Assembly: GCA_029204225.1 (NCBI GenBank)
Contig: CM055103.1
Coordinates: 3,136,154 to 3,168,576, forward strand
Direction: 5' to 3'
Length of the DNA: 32,423 nt
Source of the DNA: Diphasiastrum complanatum
Taxonomy: Eukaryota > Streptophyta > Lycopodiopsida > Lycopodiales > Lycopodiaceae
In this document: positions 20,410-29,464 of the stretch, piece by piece
Layout of the letters: the number at the start of each line of letters is the position of its first letter
How positions within the stretch are numbered: position 1 is the stretch's first letter
Program-made: the position numbers and the translations under genes
The notes under the pieces: generated by a model
The model's input: the letters and a program-made list of their open reading frames with translations, nothing else
Database searches by the model: none
What the model was told of the DNA's origin: nothing

Positions 20410-22869
20410 TCATGATGCCAGTGGCTGAGGGCCGATCTGTTGAAGCTCAAACTCCTTCACTGCTGCAGCAAGAGGCACCATACTTCCATCATATTTGTAA
20501 GGAATTTTTTCAAACCAAACAGTGCTAGCCTGGTTGTGGGGAGAAACAAACTCTCGGCAAACTTCGCCTTTGTATGAAATTGTATCGTGGTAGTGATAAT
20601 ACTTAATTTTTCTTCCCTTTGAGTGAGTGGTCTGACCTATAATATTCTCAGACATGTGTACCCCTGTTGCGAATGCATTTCTGGCTCTTATGGCATACTT
20701 GCGATCCAATCTTACACCTTTTTTCACATTGTGAAACACCAACTTCTCAAAACCCCAAGAGCTGCAAACCCAATTAAACATACATCAAAGCGAGACTTTA
20801 ATGCATATCAATCATATCAAATCTGCTACAAATCCAAAATAATAATAAAAAATTTCGCGCCCTTGATAAATCAATTATTAGCAGAGACTATAAACATTCG
20901 AACGGACTGTGAAATCACTAAAGTGCACATGGGTCTTCACGCCAACAAACGTACTAGAGTTTTAGAGTTACATCATAAAATTCAAACCTGTAAACGTAAA
21001 GAAGTATTCTATCACAGATAGAAGAAAATCATCAAACGCTTCGTGTAAGGTCTATTTTTGGGTGATCTAAAGCTCAGAAGAAATCTGGATAAGCTAATCA
21101 AATAACAAGGCTCAGAAGCTGAAGCCTGATTTCACCAGCCAATTTTCTCTCAAAGAATAGTCGCTAAGAAGAGTCGACAAACTTGACCTGCGACCTGCAT
21201 TTTCAGACCTAGAACGTTTATATCACAACAAATGATGACCTATCTGGTCCTCCATTAATAATGGCATTTGAGGCTTCCTTTCCTCTACTCAGTCAAAAAT
21301 TCCACTTTAATCGGATGCAGAAATGAGGAGGTACAGAAAAAAATTCCAACAAAGTATGTATTTGAAGCTAATTATTAACAGACTACATTTAGTCAATCTC
21401 AAAAGGTATAGAAATGACGACTCGGTCTCCAATAAGTGGCATATTGGTCACTACTTGATCTCAGGTCCTTGATGTCAGGAGTTGAATACAAAGAAAAAAA
21501 AGATGAACTGCACAAGAATTAAAACCTTGTTGTTACTGATACATCAAAACTGAAAGTTAGTGGTAAAAAAATCGATGAGCTAAAAAAGATGAACTTGTAA
21601 AGACCTAAATATTGAGTATCCAATCTACTGATTGGTTTGGTCTGATTACAAGGTAATAGCAAAGAAATAGACAAATCACCTTGAAAAATCCGAAACTGTC
21701 GTGTTGTCTGTGGCCAAGCAATGCTTATTGGACATCGGCATCTGCTCAAAAGTGAACTGAGTGTAGCTGGCGACACTCTTGAGTGCTTCAGCCAAGCTTG
21801 TGCCGGGAGGAGTATAGATATATTCATCCACATCAAAGAAGAAAGTCCAATCCGCCTTGAACCTGTATCGATGAAGGCAATCGTTCACGATCAAAAACTG
21901 GTTGTAGTAGTATCCGTCGTACTTCTCCTGCTCCCTAATATTTTGGATCGTCACCCTGCCAATCTTAACCCATGGCTCCAGCACCTTCTGCACATCCCGA
22001 TGAATGCCACCCGCATCATGAAAAACAAAATGTGATCTGGGTCCAAAGATTTTGGCATGATAGGCCATCCATTCCCGAATTCTTTGGGAATTGATCTCTC
22101 CGAAGAGAGACGATCCGCAATAAAGATAGTCATAGGGATAAGGCGGATTGAACACACTGGCATTGTATTGCTCTGGAGCTTCCTTTAGAACAGGTATGCG
22201 AGCTGATTTGCCGAAACTATCTCCGTGGTGAGCATGAACGATCAGTTCACCCCCGCCAGCATCTGTGCCCACATCATTATCAAATGTGCAATTCACCACC
22301 ACCACCGTGTACACTCTACCATATCCCCAGTCTGGAAGGATCCTCCATCCCTTGGCAGTAACGGTGCCGTTAAAATTTACGCTTGAAGCTGGTATCCATT
22401 CACATATGAAATATGGATTTCCGAATACATGGAGAGGCTTTGAGGCCAATCCCACTGTTGCAAAAGTGTTGGGTCCTCCACGGTAGGTTCCCATGTGTAC
22501 GAACAAATATGCGCCCAAGCCGTGAGGCACGAGATGTCGCTCATCTGCATAGATCGTCGATTCTCCTTGCGATTGAGGTTTGATCACCTTGTTATCTTTG
22601 GGCAAATCATATGCTTCTGTTCTTGTGGTATTGCTGTGTATTACCGTGGCTTTCAAATCTTGCAAAGGAGGGCTGATCGTGATGCTTTGTTGCAAAGGAA
22701 TTCCGCACGGACAGCTTCTGCCTGAGTACAACGCCTGCAGAAGGACGATCAGGAAGCCCATGGCAGCCATGGTGGTCAGCAGAACTGTCATCTTTTTGTC
22801 CACGTAGCCAGAGAAATGCCATAGCCGCGATTGATCTTTCTCTTTACTCTTTGGAGAATCCGGGGTCAT
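20410..22869 (-). CDS. GALS: GT92 family galactan beta-1,4-galactosyltransferase (GALS-like), two exons
   Basis: Exon 1 is 22869-21680, exon 2 is 20761-20410; together 1542 nt, 513 aa, close to the length of known plant GALS proteins. Residues about 27-49 form a single membrane anchor (MTVLLTTMAAMGFLIVLLQ) after a short basic N terminus: a type II Golgi protein. The GT92/DUF23 domain follows, with YLYCGSSLFGEI (about 248-259), FHDAGGIH, YDGYYYNQFLIVNDCLHRY and the metal/nucleotide-sugar motif FFFDVDEY (DVDEY about 346-350). Exon 2 carries WGFEKLVF, DRKYAIRARNAFATGVHMSE and the YYHYHDTI block conserved in plant GALS. Several N-glycosylation sequons are present. GALS enzymes extend the beta-1,4-galactan side chains of pectic rhamnogalacturonan I. 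The ATG at 22869 (AAAATGA) is chosen because the frame upstream has only GTG. No stops or shifts: the one gene here that looks intact. Confidence 0.9.
20762..21679 (-). other. Intron of the GALS-like gene
   Basis: 918 bp, phase 2, donor TTCAAG/GTGATTTG and acceptor TTTGCAG/CTCTTGG on the minus strand. Splicing joins ...TVSDFS to SWGFEKLVF, as expected from the family alignment. The open frames seen within it on the plus strand have no recognised content. Confidence 0.85.
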
Positions 22870-23485
22870 TTTTGTTTCGCAAGAGCGAGAGACACGCACA
22901 CAGACAAATTATTGGAGTATAATCACCGCTTTCTCAGCTGCCCCTTCAGACACATACAACTGGAAGTGGAATGCTCCTCTTAACCGCTAACTTTTAAAAT
23001 CGACGCACCCATACAAATTGAATTGGAATCAGTACGTCTTCAGCTGTTTCTTTGATTTGATGCAACCTCACAACCACTACAAAATCTAATTCTCTCCTTT
23101 GCCACGTCTATTCTTTCAAGTAAACTGCTTGAATTTCGATTCCTTTCTTAATACACTTGCTTCCGTTATGGTATAACTCCCGCGCCGTGCTCAGAATATA
23201 TGTTAAGGGCCCGGCCTGGTAAAGAATCCTCAATCACGAAGCTTCCTAACGCCACACACAGTACAGCTACCACATTCCTTCCTTCTGCTGCTGCTGCTAC
23301 TGCCGTTGCCGTTGTTTTGAGTTGTTGTTGATCATCCCGGCAGAGATACTCCTCCTGCTGCTGTTCCCGCTCTTACGCTTCCGCGATCTGCTCAAAACCT
23401 TCCAAATCTATCCACGCTCACCTCCCTCCACCTCAGTGCCATGCAGCCGTTGGCGTCACCACTCTTAGTAACCCACCTTCCCCCG

Positions 23486-23514
<29 letters not shown>
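23486..23514 (+). repeat. (CT)n microsatellite in the GALS upstream region
   Basis: 29 bp of perfect CT repeat, GA on the GALS sense strand. Confidence 0.95.
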
Positions 23515-23519
<5 letters not shown>

Positions 23520-23583
23520 AACATTTACCAACCCATCTCTTTGTTCTCCTCTCTCTCGCGAGCTACCAACCCATCGCTAGAGC

Positions 23584-23585
<2 letters not shown>

Positions 23586-23621
<36 letters not shown>
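23586..23621 (+). repeat. Second (CT)n microsatellite in the GALS upstream region
   Basis: 36 bp of perfect CT repeat, close to the candidate TATA box on the minus strand. Confidence 0.95.
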
Positions 23622-23625
<4 letters not shown>

Positions 23626-23780
23626 TTGTTTACGTATTCCCTTATTTATATATTAAAATACGTGGCCCTTAATTTCTTAAGGCGCACGGCCACTTGGCTT
23701 TACCTTAAAAGTAGTTGGGACTTGGGGAAATGCACCTTCTCCTGCTGCTGCCTCTGCTTCCTAACTTCTTTCATTTGGGT

Positions 23781-24182
23781 CACATCACATGGATCTTTCT
23801 TACTTTCTTTTCATTTCAATGTGGGCCTAGTGGTGTCACAAATTTGTCGGCCAATATATATTCTCTTCCAATGTATGTGTATCAATATAATAAGGTTTTG
23901 TGCATATTTTTTTAAGCTTTGATGTGAACTTTGTAGTGGTGCCTAGAGGGAAAGGCTTAAGACAGGTAGGCTCCCTACCTCCGGTCTCGGGTCATGTCCC
24001 TTTTGAGGTGCTTGAGGTTGTTAATTTGATTACTGGCTCATGTCACATGGATATGTCCTTTTGAATTTTTAATGTGGGCCTAGTGTGTCACACAATTTTG
24101 GGGCCAATTTTTTTCTTGAAATGTGTATCTCTATCACACAAGGTGTTTTGCATATTCCTTTAAGCTTTTATGTGAAGTGGTA
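23781..24182 (+). repeat. Direct repeat of about 150 bp, offset 258 bp
   Basis: The block TCACATGG..AATGTGGGCCTAGTG..TTAAGCTTT.ATGTGAA (about 23785-23942) recurs at 24043-24182. It contains no coding signal. Confidence 0.8.
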
Positions 24183-24191
24183 TATATAGGG

Positions 24192-24214
24192 GAAGGCCCT
24201 GAATGGGGGCCTTC
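24192..24214. repeat. GC-rich hairpin 1
   Basis: GAAGGCCC (24192-24199) and GGGCCTTC (24207-24214) are perfect complements around a 7-nt loop. Confidence 0.7.
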
Positions 24215-24603
24215 GTCGCTTAATAATCATAAGCTTTTTTTTCATAACACTTTATATTTTAAAAAATTCGAAGGCCTTAGGCATCATACACAAGGTTTAG
24301 CTTGTTCACAATTTCAAAAATAGTAAGTTTGAGATCTAGGCTCCTATTTGTTTTTAAATTAGTGGTGCATACCTTTATGCGAATTTTTAAAAATAATAAG
24401 TTTGAGATTTATGCACCTATTGAATTTTCTAAAGATAGTGGTGAGTACCTTATGCAAAATTAAAAAATAGTAATTGTACCTTACAGATTGCAAATTATTT
24501 ATTACTCCATGTATTTTTTAATAATATTTTCATGTGTACAATTTTCAGATGTAAGGTTTTCAATAAATACAAAGCCAAAAAAATTTGTAGGTCACTATGT
24601 ATA
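24215..24603. other. AT-rich intergenic sequence
   Basis: Contains a loosely repeated phrase AATAGTAAGTTTGAGATYTA (about 24319 and 24394) and no gene. Confidence 0.5.
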
Positions 24604-24628
24604 GGAAAGGCCCCTAAGAGGGCCTTCC
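24604..24628. repeat. GC-rich hairpin 2, related to hairpin 1
   Basis: GGAAAGGCCC (24604-24613) and GGGCCTTCC (24620-24628) flank a 6-nt loop. The stem core is the same as at 24192. Confidence 0.7.
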
Positions 24629-25351
24629 TTGTTTGACATGCCCTAGGGCAGTAGCCACCTCAAAAGGGGGAAAGGCCGGAGAGGACCAAGGTAGTGGGCC
24701 TTCGAACCCCTATGTAAAAAATTGTTGAAAATTTTGCTAAAATTAAAAAAACATATTATTTATCTTTAAATAAGTTTGAAAAACTATTTATAGTAAACAT
24801 TTTTTTTTTGCGGTTATTAAATACAACATGGCCATCAACTTACGAAGTTGTGCTCCTTAGCTGTAACTACACAGTGGTTGGGATTCTAGCTACACCTTTC
24901 CGATGGCAATCAACAACTCTACCCATACACCCCCACTATAATGGACTAATAAACAAATCTACAAATTTATCATGTTTGTTTGCTCTGATCTATCTTTAAG
25001 AAGTGATTGTTATGCCATTTTAGGATCCTTCAATATACATTGAAATTTTTTCAACAATGTTTTATGCTGTCAATAGAGTGGCTCAAACAACCTCGCTATA
25101 ATTGTGAATAGCAGACTTGTAATAATAGTTGTAAGGCCCAATTTAGCTAAATAAGGCCCCAAACTTATAGTAGAGGCACAAATGACCGGTATAAATTGTT
25201 GGATTTCTATCATCTCCATCCCTATCTCTCTGCTAATCTAGATCCATTCACTAGATGTTGTTAATACTTGTACAATCGCATACTCTGCATAAATACACTT
25301 GTTTTATGATAGTCTGCAGAAATACAAAAGAATCGATGATAGTCTTTCCCC
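24629..25351. other. Intergenic sequence without recognisable gene
   Basis: Short open frames only (for example 24808-24999), none with a recognised domain. Confidence 0.5.
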
Positions 25352-25495
25352 GATTGTTCGAACATCTTCGACTATTCGGTCATCCGTGATTATTCGGCCA
25401 TCCTTGATAGTTCAACCATCTCGGACCATCTGACTAGATTCAATTATTCGGCCATCCTTGAACATTCGGTCGCAATCGACTATCGACAGATCAAC
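25352..25495 (+). repeat. 18-bp-period minisatellite, 8 units
   Basis: Units start at 25352, 25370, 25388, 25406, 25424, 25442, 25460 and 25478 with no insertions or deletions. The consensus is GAYTATTCGGYCATCCNT. Six of eight are easily recognised; units 5 and 8 are strongly diverged. One frame stays open through the whole array (hexapeptides such as DYSVIR, DYSAIL, NYSAIL) but has an upstream stop at 25340-25342 and no ATG. Confidence 0.85.
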
Positions 25496-25629
25496 AAGTA
25501 CATTGAATCACGACCAGACATAATCTCTAACAAAATCAGATATTGTCCAAAGGCGATTGCCAACAGCACGTAGTGCCTTAATCCTGATTGCAAAGTACAA
25601 ATTAAGCATTCTAAAAAAGAGTCATAATC

Positions 25630-25845
25630 ATGCTGCTGCCGGAGGAGACAAGAAGGAATGGAATATCGTCATCCTCCATCAATGACTCACAAGAATTATT
25701 CTCGAAGAAGAACACAAGAAAGAAACAGAAGAAGAAAGTTGTCAATCGACGACAATCATTAGGGGATATTAGAACTCAAAATGGGCCCTTTGTCAAGATG
25801 CTGTTTTTGACTTCGCACACTTTCAATGCTTATGTGTCCCAATGA
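25630..25845 (+). CDS. Small ORF with basic cluster, unidentified
   Basis: 71 codons from an ATG, with a Lys/Arg-rich stretch (KKNTRKKQKKKVVNRRQ) that could act in nuclear targeting. No neighbours support it and no domain is recognised. It may be chance. Confidence 0.2.
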   Translation: MLLPEETRRNGISSSSINDSQELFSKKNTRKKQKKKVVNRRQSLGDIRTQNGPFVKMLFLTSHTFNAYVSQ

Positions 25846-25895
25846 ATGGCGTCCATCTGTGACGAACTGTAACAGTGGTTAATGGACAAAAATTG

Positions 25896-25943
25896 ACAGT
25901 TTATGACTATTGACAGTGATTGACGTCAATAGTCATAAACTGT
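25896..25943. repeat. Perfect 19-bp inverted repeat
   Basis: ACAGTTTATGACTATTGAC (25896-25914) is exactly complementary to 25925-25943 across a 10-nt loop. Confidence 0.9.
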
Positions 25944-26310
25944 GGTTAACTAATCCTTGTAGTTTAGGAACTTCTTGTCATTCATAGGTATACCTCTCAT
26001 TCTCTTCATTCTATCTCTTATTTTGGATTGTCATTCTTAGGTTTACCTTGCAATCTCTACATTCTCTCCGTTCTCAACTTGCGTACTCGTATCTTCGGCT
26101 AATGGCTACATATGATCGGAGACCAAGAGGAACTATTGATGCAATCAATATTTGCAATGAAAAAAATGCAGAAGATCAATGGATACCAAGAATATATCAA
26201 AAATATCAATGGACCACTTTTGAAAATATATGAACCACTTTATCTATAAGGCTCTTTCATTTCTATGATATCCATTTCCATGGTGCAAAACACAATGTAA
26301 TTGCACTGAA
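25944..26310. other. Spacer with a 51-bp tandem repeat and a short ORF
   Basis: TTGTCATTC.TAGGT.TACCT recurs at about 25975 and 26026. An ATG frame at 26102-26233 (43 codons) has no recognised domain. Confidence 0.4.
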
Positions 26311-26394
26311 TAATATGAGTTTTCGATAACAAGATTCATTGTCTCCTGCAGGAAATGCATTATTTCCAATGGGGAGATCTTCAGTCACTTGAAC
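26311..26394 (-). pseudogene. Duplicate of the last Ulp1-like exon
   Basis: Minus strand: SPLEIMHFLQETMNLVIENS corresponds to SPMEIMHFRQETINLVIENS in the exon at 26840-27004, offset 611 bp. A TGA replaces one codon just after the FK at its start. The flanking intron sequence is not duplicated. Confidence 0.75.
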
Positions 26395-26465
26395 TCCAGT
26401 GACCACTACAATCAGTTATCGAATCAACGCTTGCCCTTGTTGAAGTCTCGTATATATCGGTTGTA

Positions 26466-26680
26466 TTTTTGGTCTTCATTGCCTTGGTCTGTATTGTCCT
26501 TGTCTTGGCATATTTGAATATGTTCAGATGATGATCTGATCAAAGCTTTGCTGCAACAAATCTGAGTGAACTAATGTCGCATGGTTGTGGCAAAGGTTCG
26601 ATCAGATCATCATTATGAACTTATCCAAAAAAAACCATGGTAAAGGCAAGGCAGACCAAGGCTATGAAAAACAAACATGT
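26466..26680. mobile_element. Foldback element with about 80-bp imperfect arms
   Basis: The left arm (about 26466-26548) includes TGCCTTGGTCTGTATTGTCC and ATGATGATCTGATC. The right arm (about 26600-26680) carries their reverse complements with roughly three quarters identity by eye. The loop is about 50 bp. It is likely a MITE or foldback remnant with no coding capacity. Confidence 0.65.
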
Positions 26681-26839
26681 CGGAAAATTGTAGAGGATTG
26701 AAGATGAATTAACCATAACCTGAATTAATAAGAGAAAAAAAAAACAAGTAAGAACAACCATAGAAAAATTGTAAATATATTTCTATTAAAAAATTTCTAT
26801 ACATGTGTCTCATTTACATCAAGTGCGACGAATATTTAA

Positions 26840-27870
26840 TTAGTAGCAACTATCTATGATCTCTAAATCCATTTCTCCAGTTGGAAGTAGCTTAGGTGGA
26901 GAACACTCGGCCACTACAACTGGATATGAATTTTCGATCACAAGATTTATGGTCTCTTGTCTAAAGTGCATTATCTCCATTGGGGAGACCTTCAGGCATT
27001 TAAACTGAAAAAAACATAAACACAGTTAAATTTAGTTAATCAAGGTCAGTTAATAGGAATTTGAATATGAAAAAAACACAGTTAAAAGTCATTAATCAAA
27101 GATTACCTCTTCCAGATCTGGAAGTCCATCTTGTAGTGCAAGCCAATTAAAAAAGTGTTTGGCATTGCATACGGTATACCAGCCACAGCTGACAGAATCA
27201 ATTTGCTGGGAGAATTGCGGAATCCAAATTTTAACATTATGAGATATCGAATCAACGCACAGGATGTTATAATTAAATCTAAAACGGAACCAGCACGCAT
27301 CGAACCGATATTGATAAATTTTTACCTCTGCATCAACAATTTTTAGTTTCATATATGCTTTTGCATTTGGTATTGGAAAGAGTTCTAGTATTTTCTGGAT
27401 ATGGCTCCTGGCAATTTTGTGTGTGTGTCTAATAGAGTTCATCTTTAAACACACTGGATTACACACACCCTCATCATTGACGTATAAGGACAACACATAT
27501 AAGATCCAATAATCATTGCAATCAGAAAACAATAAATTTATGAGAATCAATGTGAAATCAAAATTCATATGAAAAATCCAACATAGTAAAATCTGAAAAA
27601 AAGACACTTACTTTGTTATGTATGGCAGCACAAGAATTGGAGTCCCCAGTCTGATGTATTGGAGCATATCATCGTGCAGACCTTTGAAACTAGGGAAATC
27701 AAATACAGCCATGAATTGAAGGGGAAGCAATGCTACATCTATAAACAATGGCCATCCAATACTGAATGGCCCCACCTCCTACATTGTCACCTAGCATTTT
27801 ATCTCTACTTTCTAATTCACCTGTATCTAAACAAGAAAGGGGGAGACCAGCATTGGTCTTCGGCATCCTA
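26840..27870 (-). pseudogene. Ulp1/C48-like cysteine peptidase, exon-structured, damaged
   Basis: Three coding pieces on the minus strand. First (27870-27612): AIQYWMAIVYRCSIASPSIH, a frameshift, then DFPSFKGLHDDMLQYI and ILVLPYITK, ending at a donor-like GTAAGT (27611). Second (about 27560-27107): YWILYVLSLYVND, CVDSISHNVKIWIPQ, then QQIDSVSCGWYTVCNA, which carries the C48 catalytic Cys (27185-27187) and preceding Gln. Third (27004-26840): FKCLKVSPMEIMHFRQETIN..., stop TAA at 26842-26840. The last intron is 27005-27106 with clean GT-AG sites. C48 proteins are SUMO/NEDD8-type isopeptidases, and such domains are often carried by plant Mutator-like elements. The usual catalytic His before Trp is Tyr (27509-27511), and no good acceptor follows the 27611 donor, so it is probably dead. 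Confidence 0.75.
27243..27313. repeat. Paired-arm inverted repeat module inside the Ulp1-like exon
   Basis: GATATCGAATCAACGCAC (27243-27260) and GCACGCATCGAACCGATATT (27293-27312) are imperfect complements. They match the arms of the modules at 28.36-30.15 kb. The peptide it contributes (YQYRFDACWFRFRFNYNILC) lies where C48 proteins normally have a short segment before DS, suggesting an insertion. Confidence 0.65.
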
Positions 27871-28021
27871 AAACTATATCAAGGACCTAAATATTTAAGA
27901 TACGTGCTTAACAATTGGTTATACTATACATATTGAGGATTATTTACAAAGGCAAGTGCAAGAGGTGATGGAAGTAATACAGAAAACCAAAAAAAGAATT
28001 GTCATTCAAAATTGATTCTAC

Positions 28022-28189
28022 CTTTACATTAACAAAATCATCTAAATCATTTCCCAGAACAGGTGGAGGGGAACTAATATTTATGGGGGTAGGAGGAGGA
28101 GATTTAGGAGGAGGAGATTTATTAGGAGAGGAGGATTTAGGAGGAGAAGGTAAAGTTGGAGTTATGGGAGAAGGAGGAGACTTAGGAGG
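28022..28189 (-). pseudogene. Proline-rich coding exon, probably the N-terminal part of the Ulp1-like gene
   Basis: Minus strand, open for about 56 codons: repeated SPP and KSPPP units (PNKSPPPKSPPPTPINISS) then LGNDLDDFVNVK, ending exactly at a donor-like AAG/GTAGAA (28022/28021). It is on the same strand and about 150 bp before the first Ulp1-like piece. The link is inference. A further Pro-rich stretch upstream (28240-28270, frame broken) supports an extended Pro-rich region. Confidence 0.45.
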
Positions 28190-28357
28190 CTATAACTTCC
28201 GAATACCTTGAGTCAGGGTAGGTCTCTTCTTCTGCCCCTTGGCCTAGGAGGAGGTGGTGGTGGACGAGGTGGTGGTGATGGATTTTCCTGACTAGCTCAT
28301 GAGATTGGTATTCCTAGGGTGGCCTCGTGTTGTTTGCTTGATCCGCGCCATTACTGT

Positions 28358-28520
28358 CCAATAGCGGATCAGCGCGCGAAGAAAAACCCTGGATCAGAAG
28401 TCAGGTCGAGTGCGTCGAACCGATACCTGAGCTCAACCAAACCGATAGCTGGTAGCGGATAAGCGTGCTTGAGTAATAGCAGATAGTAGAAAGTTTGTTT
28501 CGAGCGTGCTGAATTGCTGT
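28358..28520. repeat. Paired-arm modules A and A2
   Basis: A: left arm CCAATAGCGGATCAGCGCGC (28358-28377), right arm TGCGTCGAACCGATACCTG (28411-28429). A2: left arm GGTAGCGGATAAGCGTGC (28451-28468), right arm CGAGCGTGCTGAATTGCTGT (28501-28520), a weaker match. Confidence 0.6.
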
Positions 28521-28896
28521 CACATGGATGTAGAGAATTGTAAGAACTTTAAACAAAAAAATTTCAGCGTCGTCCATCGGTATATATAGAGAAAATCCGA
28601 AATGATTGCAAACGTGGTGGGTTGGATGTCCGAGGCTTGGATTACGATAATGATTCCTCTGAGGCTTGTCAATCTAATCAAACTAAATATCCTCTTATCA
28701 TCAAAATGATTAGTCGATATCGAATAAACCAGAATTAATTTCAACTAAAGTATGGTCACATCTACAATTAAGACTACAAAAGTATGGTCACATCTACCAT
28801 TTATTGCTGAAATTGACAAGATTAAGCTATAAATATTTGACCTTTTTTATATCCATTCATTATAATTTTGGAAAACTCCAATGACCATTATTTCAC
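28521..28896. other. Intergenic sequence with a short direct repeat
   Basis: AAAGTATGGTCACATCTAC occurs at 28747-28765 and 28779-28797. No gene was seen. Confidence 0.6.
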
Positions 28897-29464
28897 CCAA
28901 TAGCATATCGACGCGCATATACTACATGTGAAAACCAGAGAGGCAATTCTCGCGCGCTGAACCGATATTGGAAAATAATGTGAATGATCAAAGCTTGACT
29001 TGATAGATTTTCCTTAGCTTTGGACAGTATGAAGAGTCTATCGAATCAAACTTTGATCATGCAAAATACCCTCCAATAATTTCGAAATTTTTCCAAAATC
29101 TTCTTTTTCTACAATAGCGATTCGACATGCACAGTGAAAAATCATTGTCTTCTCCAAAGGCGCGCTGATCCGATAGCCAGTATTTCTAATCGACGTGCAT
29201 ATATAGCATGTGAAAACTAGAGGTTCTATTCTCGTGCGATGAACCGATATTGGACGGAATATGAATGATCAAAACTTGACTCGATAGATTCTACGTAAAT
29301 TTTGGACAATATGAAGAGTCTACCGAATCAAGCTTTGAGCATGCATAATGGGGTCCAATGGTTTCCAAAATTTCAAAAAAAATTATTCTTGCAATAGAGA
29401 TTTGACGCACGCAGTCCAAATGGAGAATAACCATCTTCTGCCAGGCGCGCGGATCCGATATCTG
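28897..29464. repeat. 282-bp tandem dimer, each unit carrying two paired-arm modules (B,C then D,E)
   Basis: The two units share TACATGTGAAAAC-like, CTGAACCGATATTGGA, GATCAAARCTTGACT, GATAGATTYTAC-like, ATATGAAGAGTCTA and GAATCAARCTTTGA blocks at an offset of 279-284 bp. Modules: B 28897-28971, C 29112-29180, D 29181-29253, E 29391-29464. Right arms read GCGCGCTGAACCGATATTGG (B), GCGCGCTGATCCGATAGCC (C), GTGCGATGAACCGATATTGG (D) and GCGCGCGGATCCGATATCTG (E). Confidence 0.8.

Larger units (their letters stand above)
22870..23652 (-). promoter_or_regulatory. Probable 5' leader and promoter of the GALS-like gene
   Basis: Read on the minus strand, TATATAAATA lies at 23652-23643. About 25-65 bp further on is a GA tract (23621-23586), then a second GA tract (23514-23486) and CAG-rich sequence (about 23301-23287). 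A TATA box followed by GA-rich leader is common in plant genes, and GA tracts can be bound by BPC/GAGA proteins. A start near 23.6 kb would give a leader of about 750 nt, unusually long. A nearer start or a leader intron cannot be excluded. Confidence 0.4.

Noticed and set aside
21721-22822. Several plus-strand frames of 70-104 codons
   Set aside because: All are antisense shadows of the GALS first exon.
22867-22899. Extending the GALS protein upstream to 22899
   Set aside because: The codon there is GTG; the first ATG in frame is at 22869 and has a good context.
25896-25943. MicroRNA precursor
   Set aside because: A 19-bp stem with a 10-nt loop is too short for a typical plant pre-miRNA, and no extended imperfect stem surrounds it.
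27590-27613. A very short intron directly after the GTAAGT at 27611, ending at the CAG near 27590
   Set aside because: It would be about 20 bp, below the size plants can splice; the true acceptor was not found.
27999-28211. Gly-rich plus-strand frame
   Set aside because: It is the antisense of the proline-rich minus-strand exon, which has a splice-like border and lies in line with the Ulp1-like gene.
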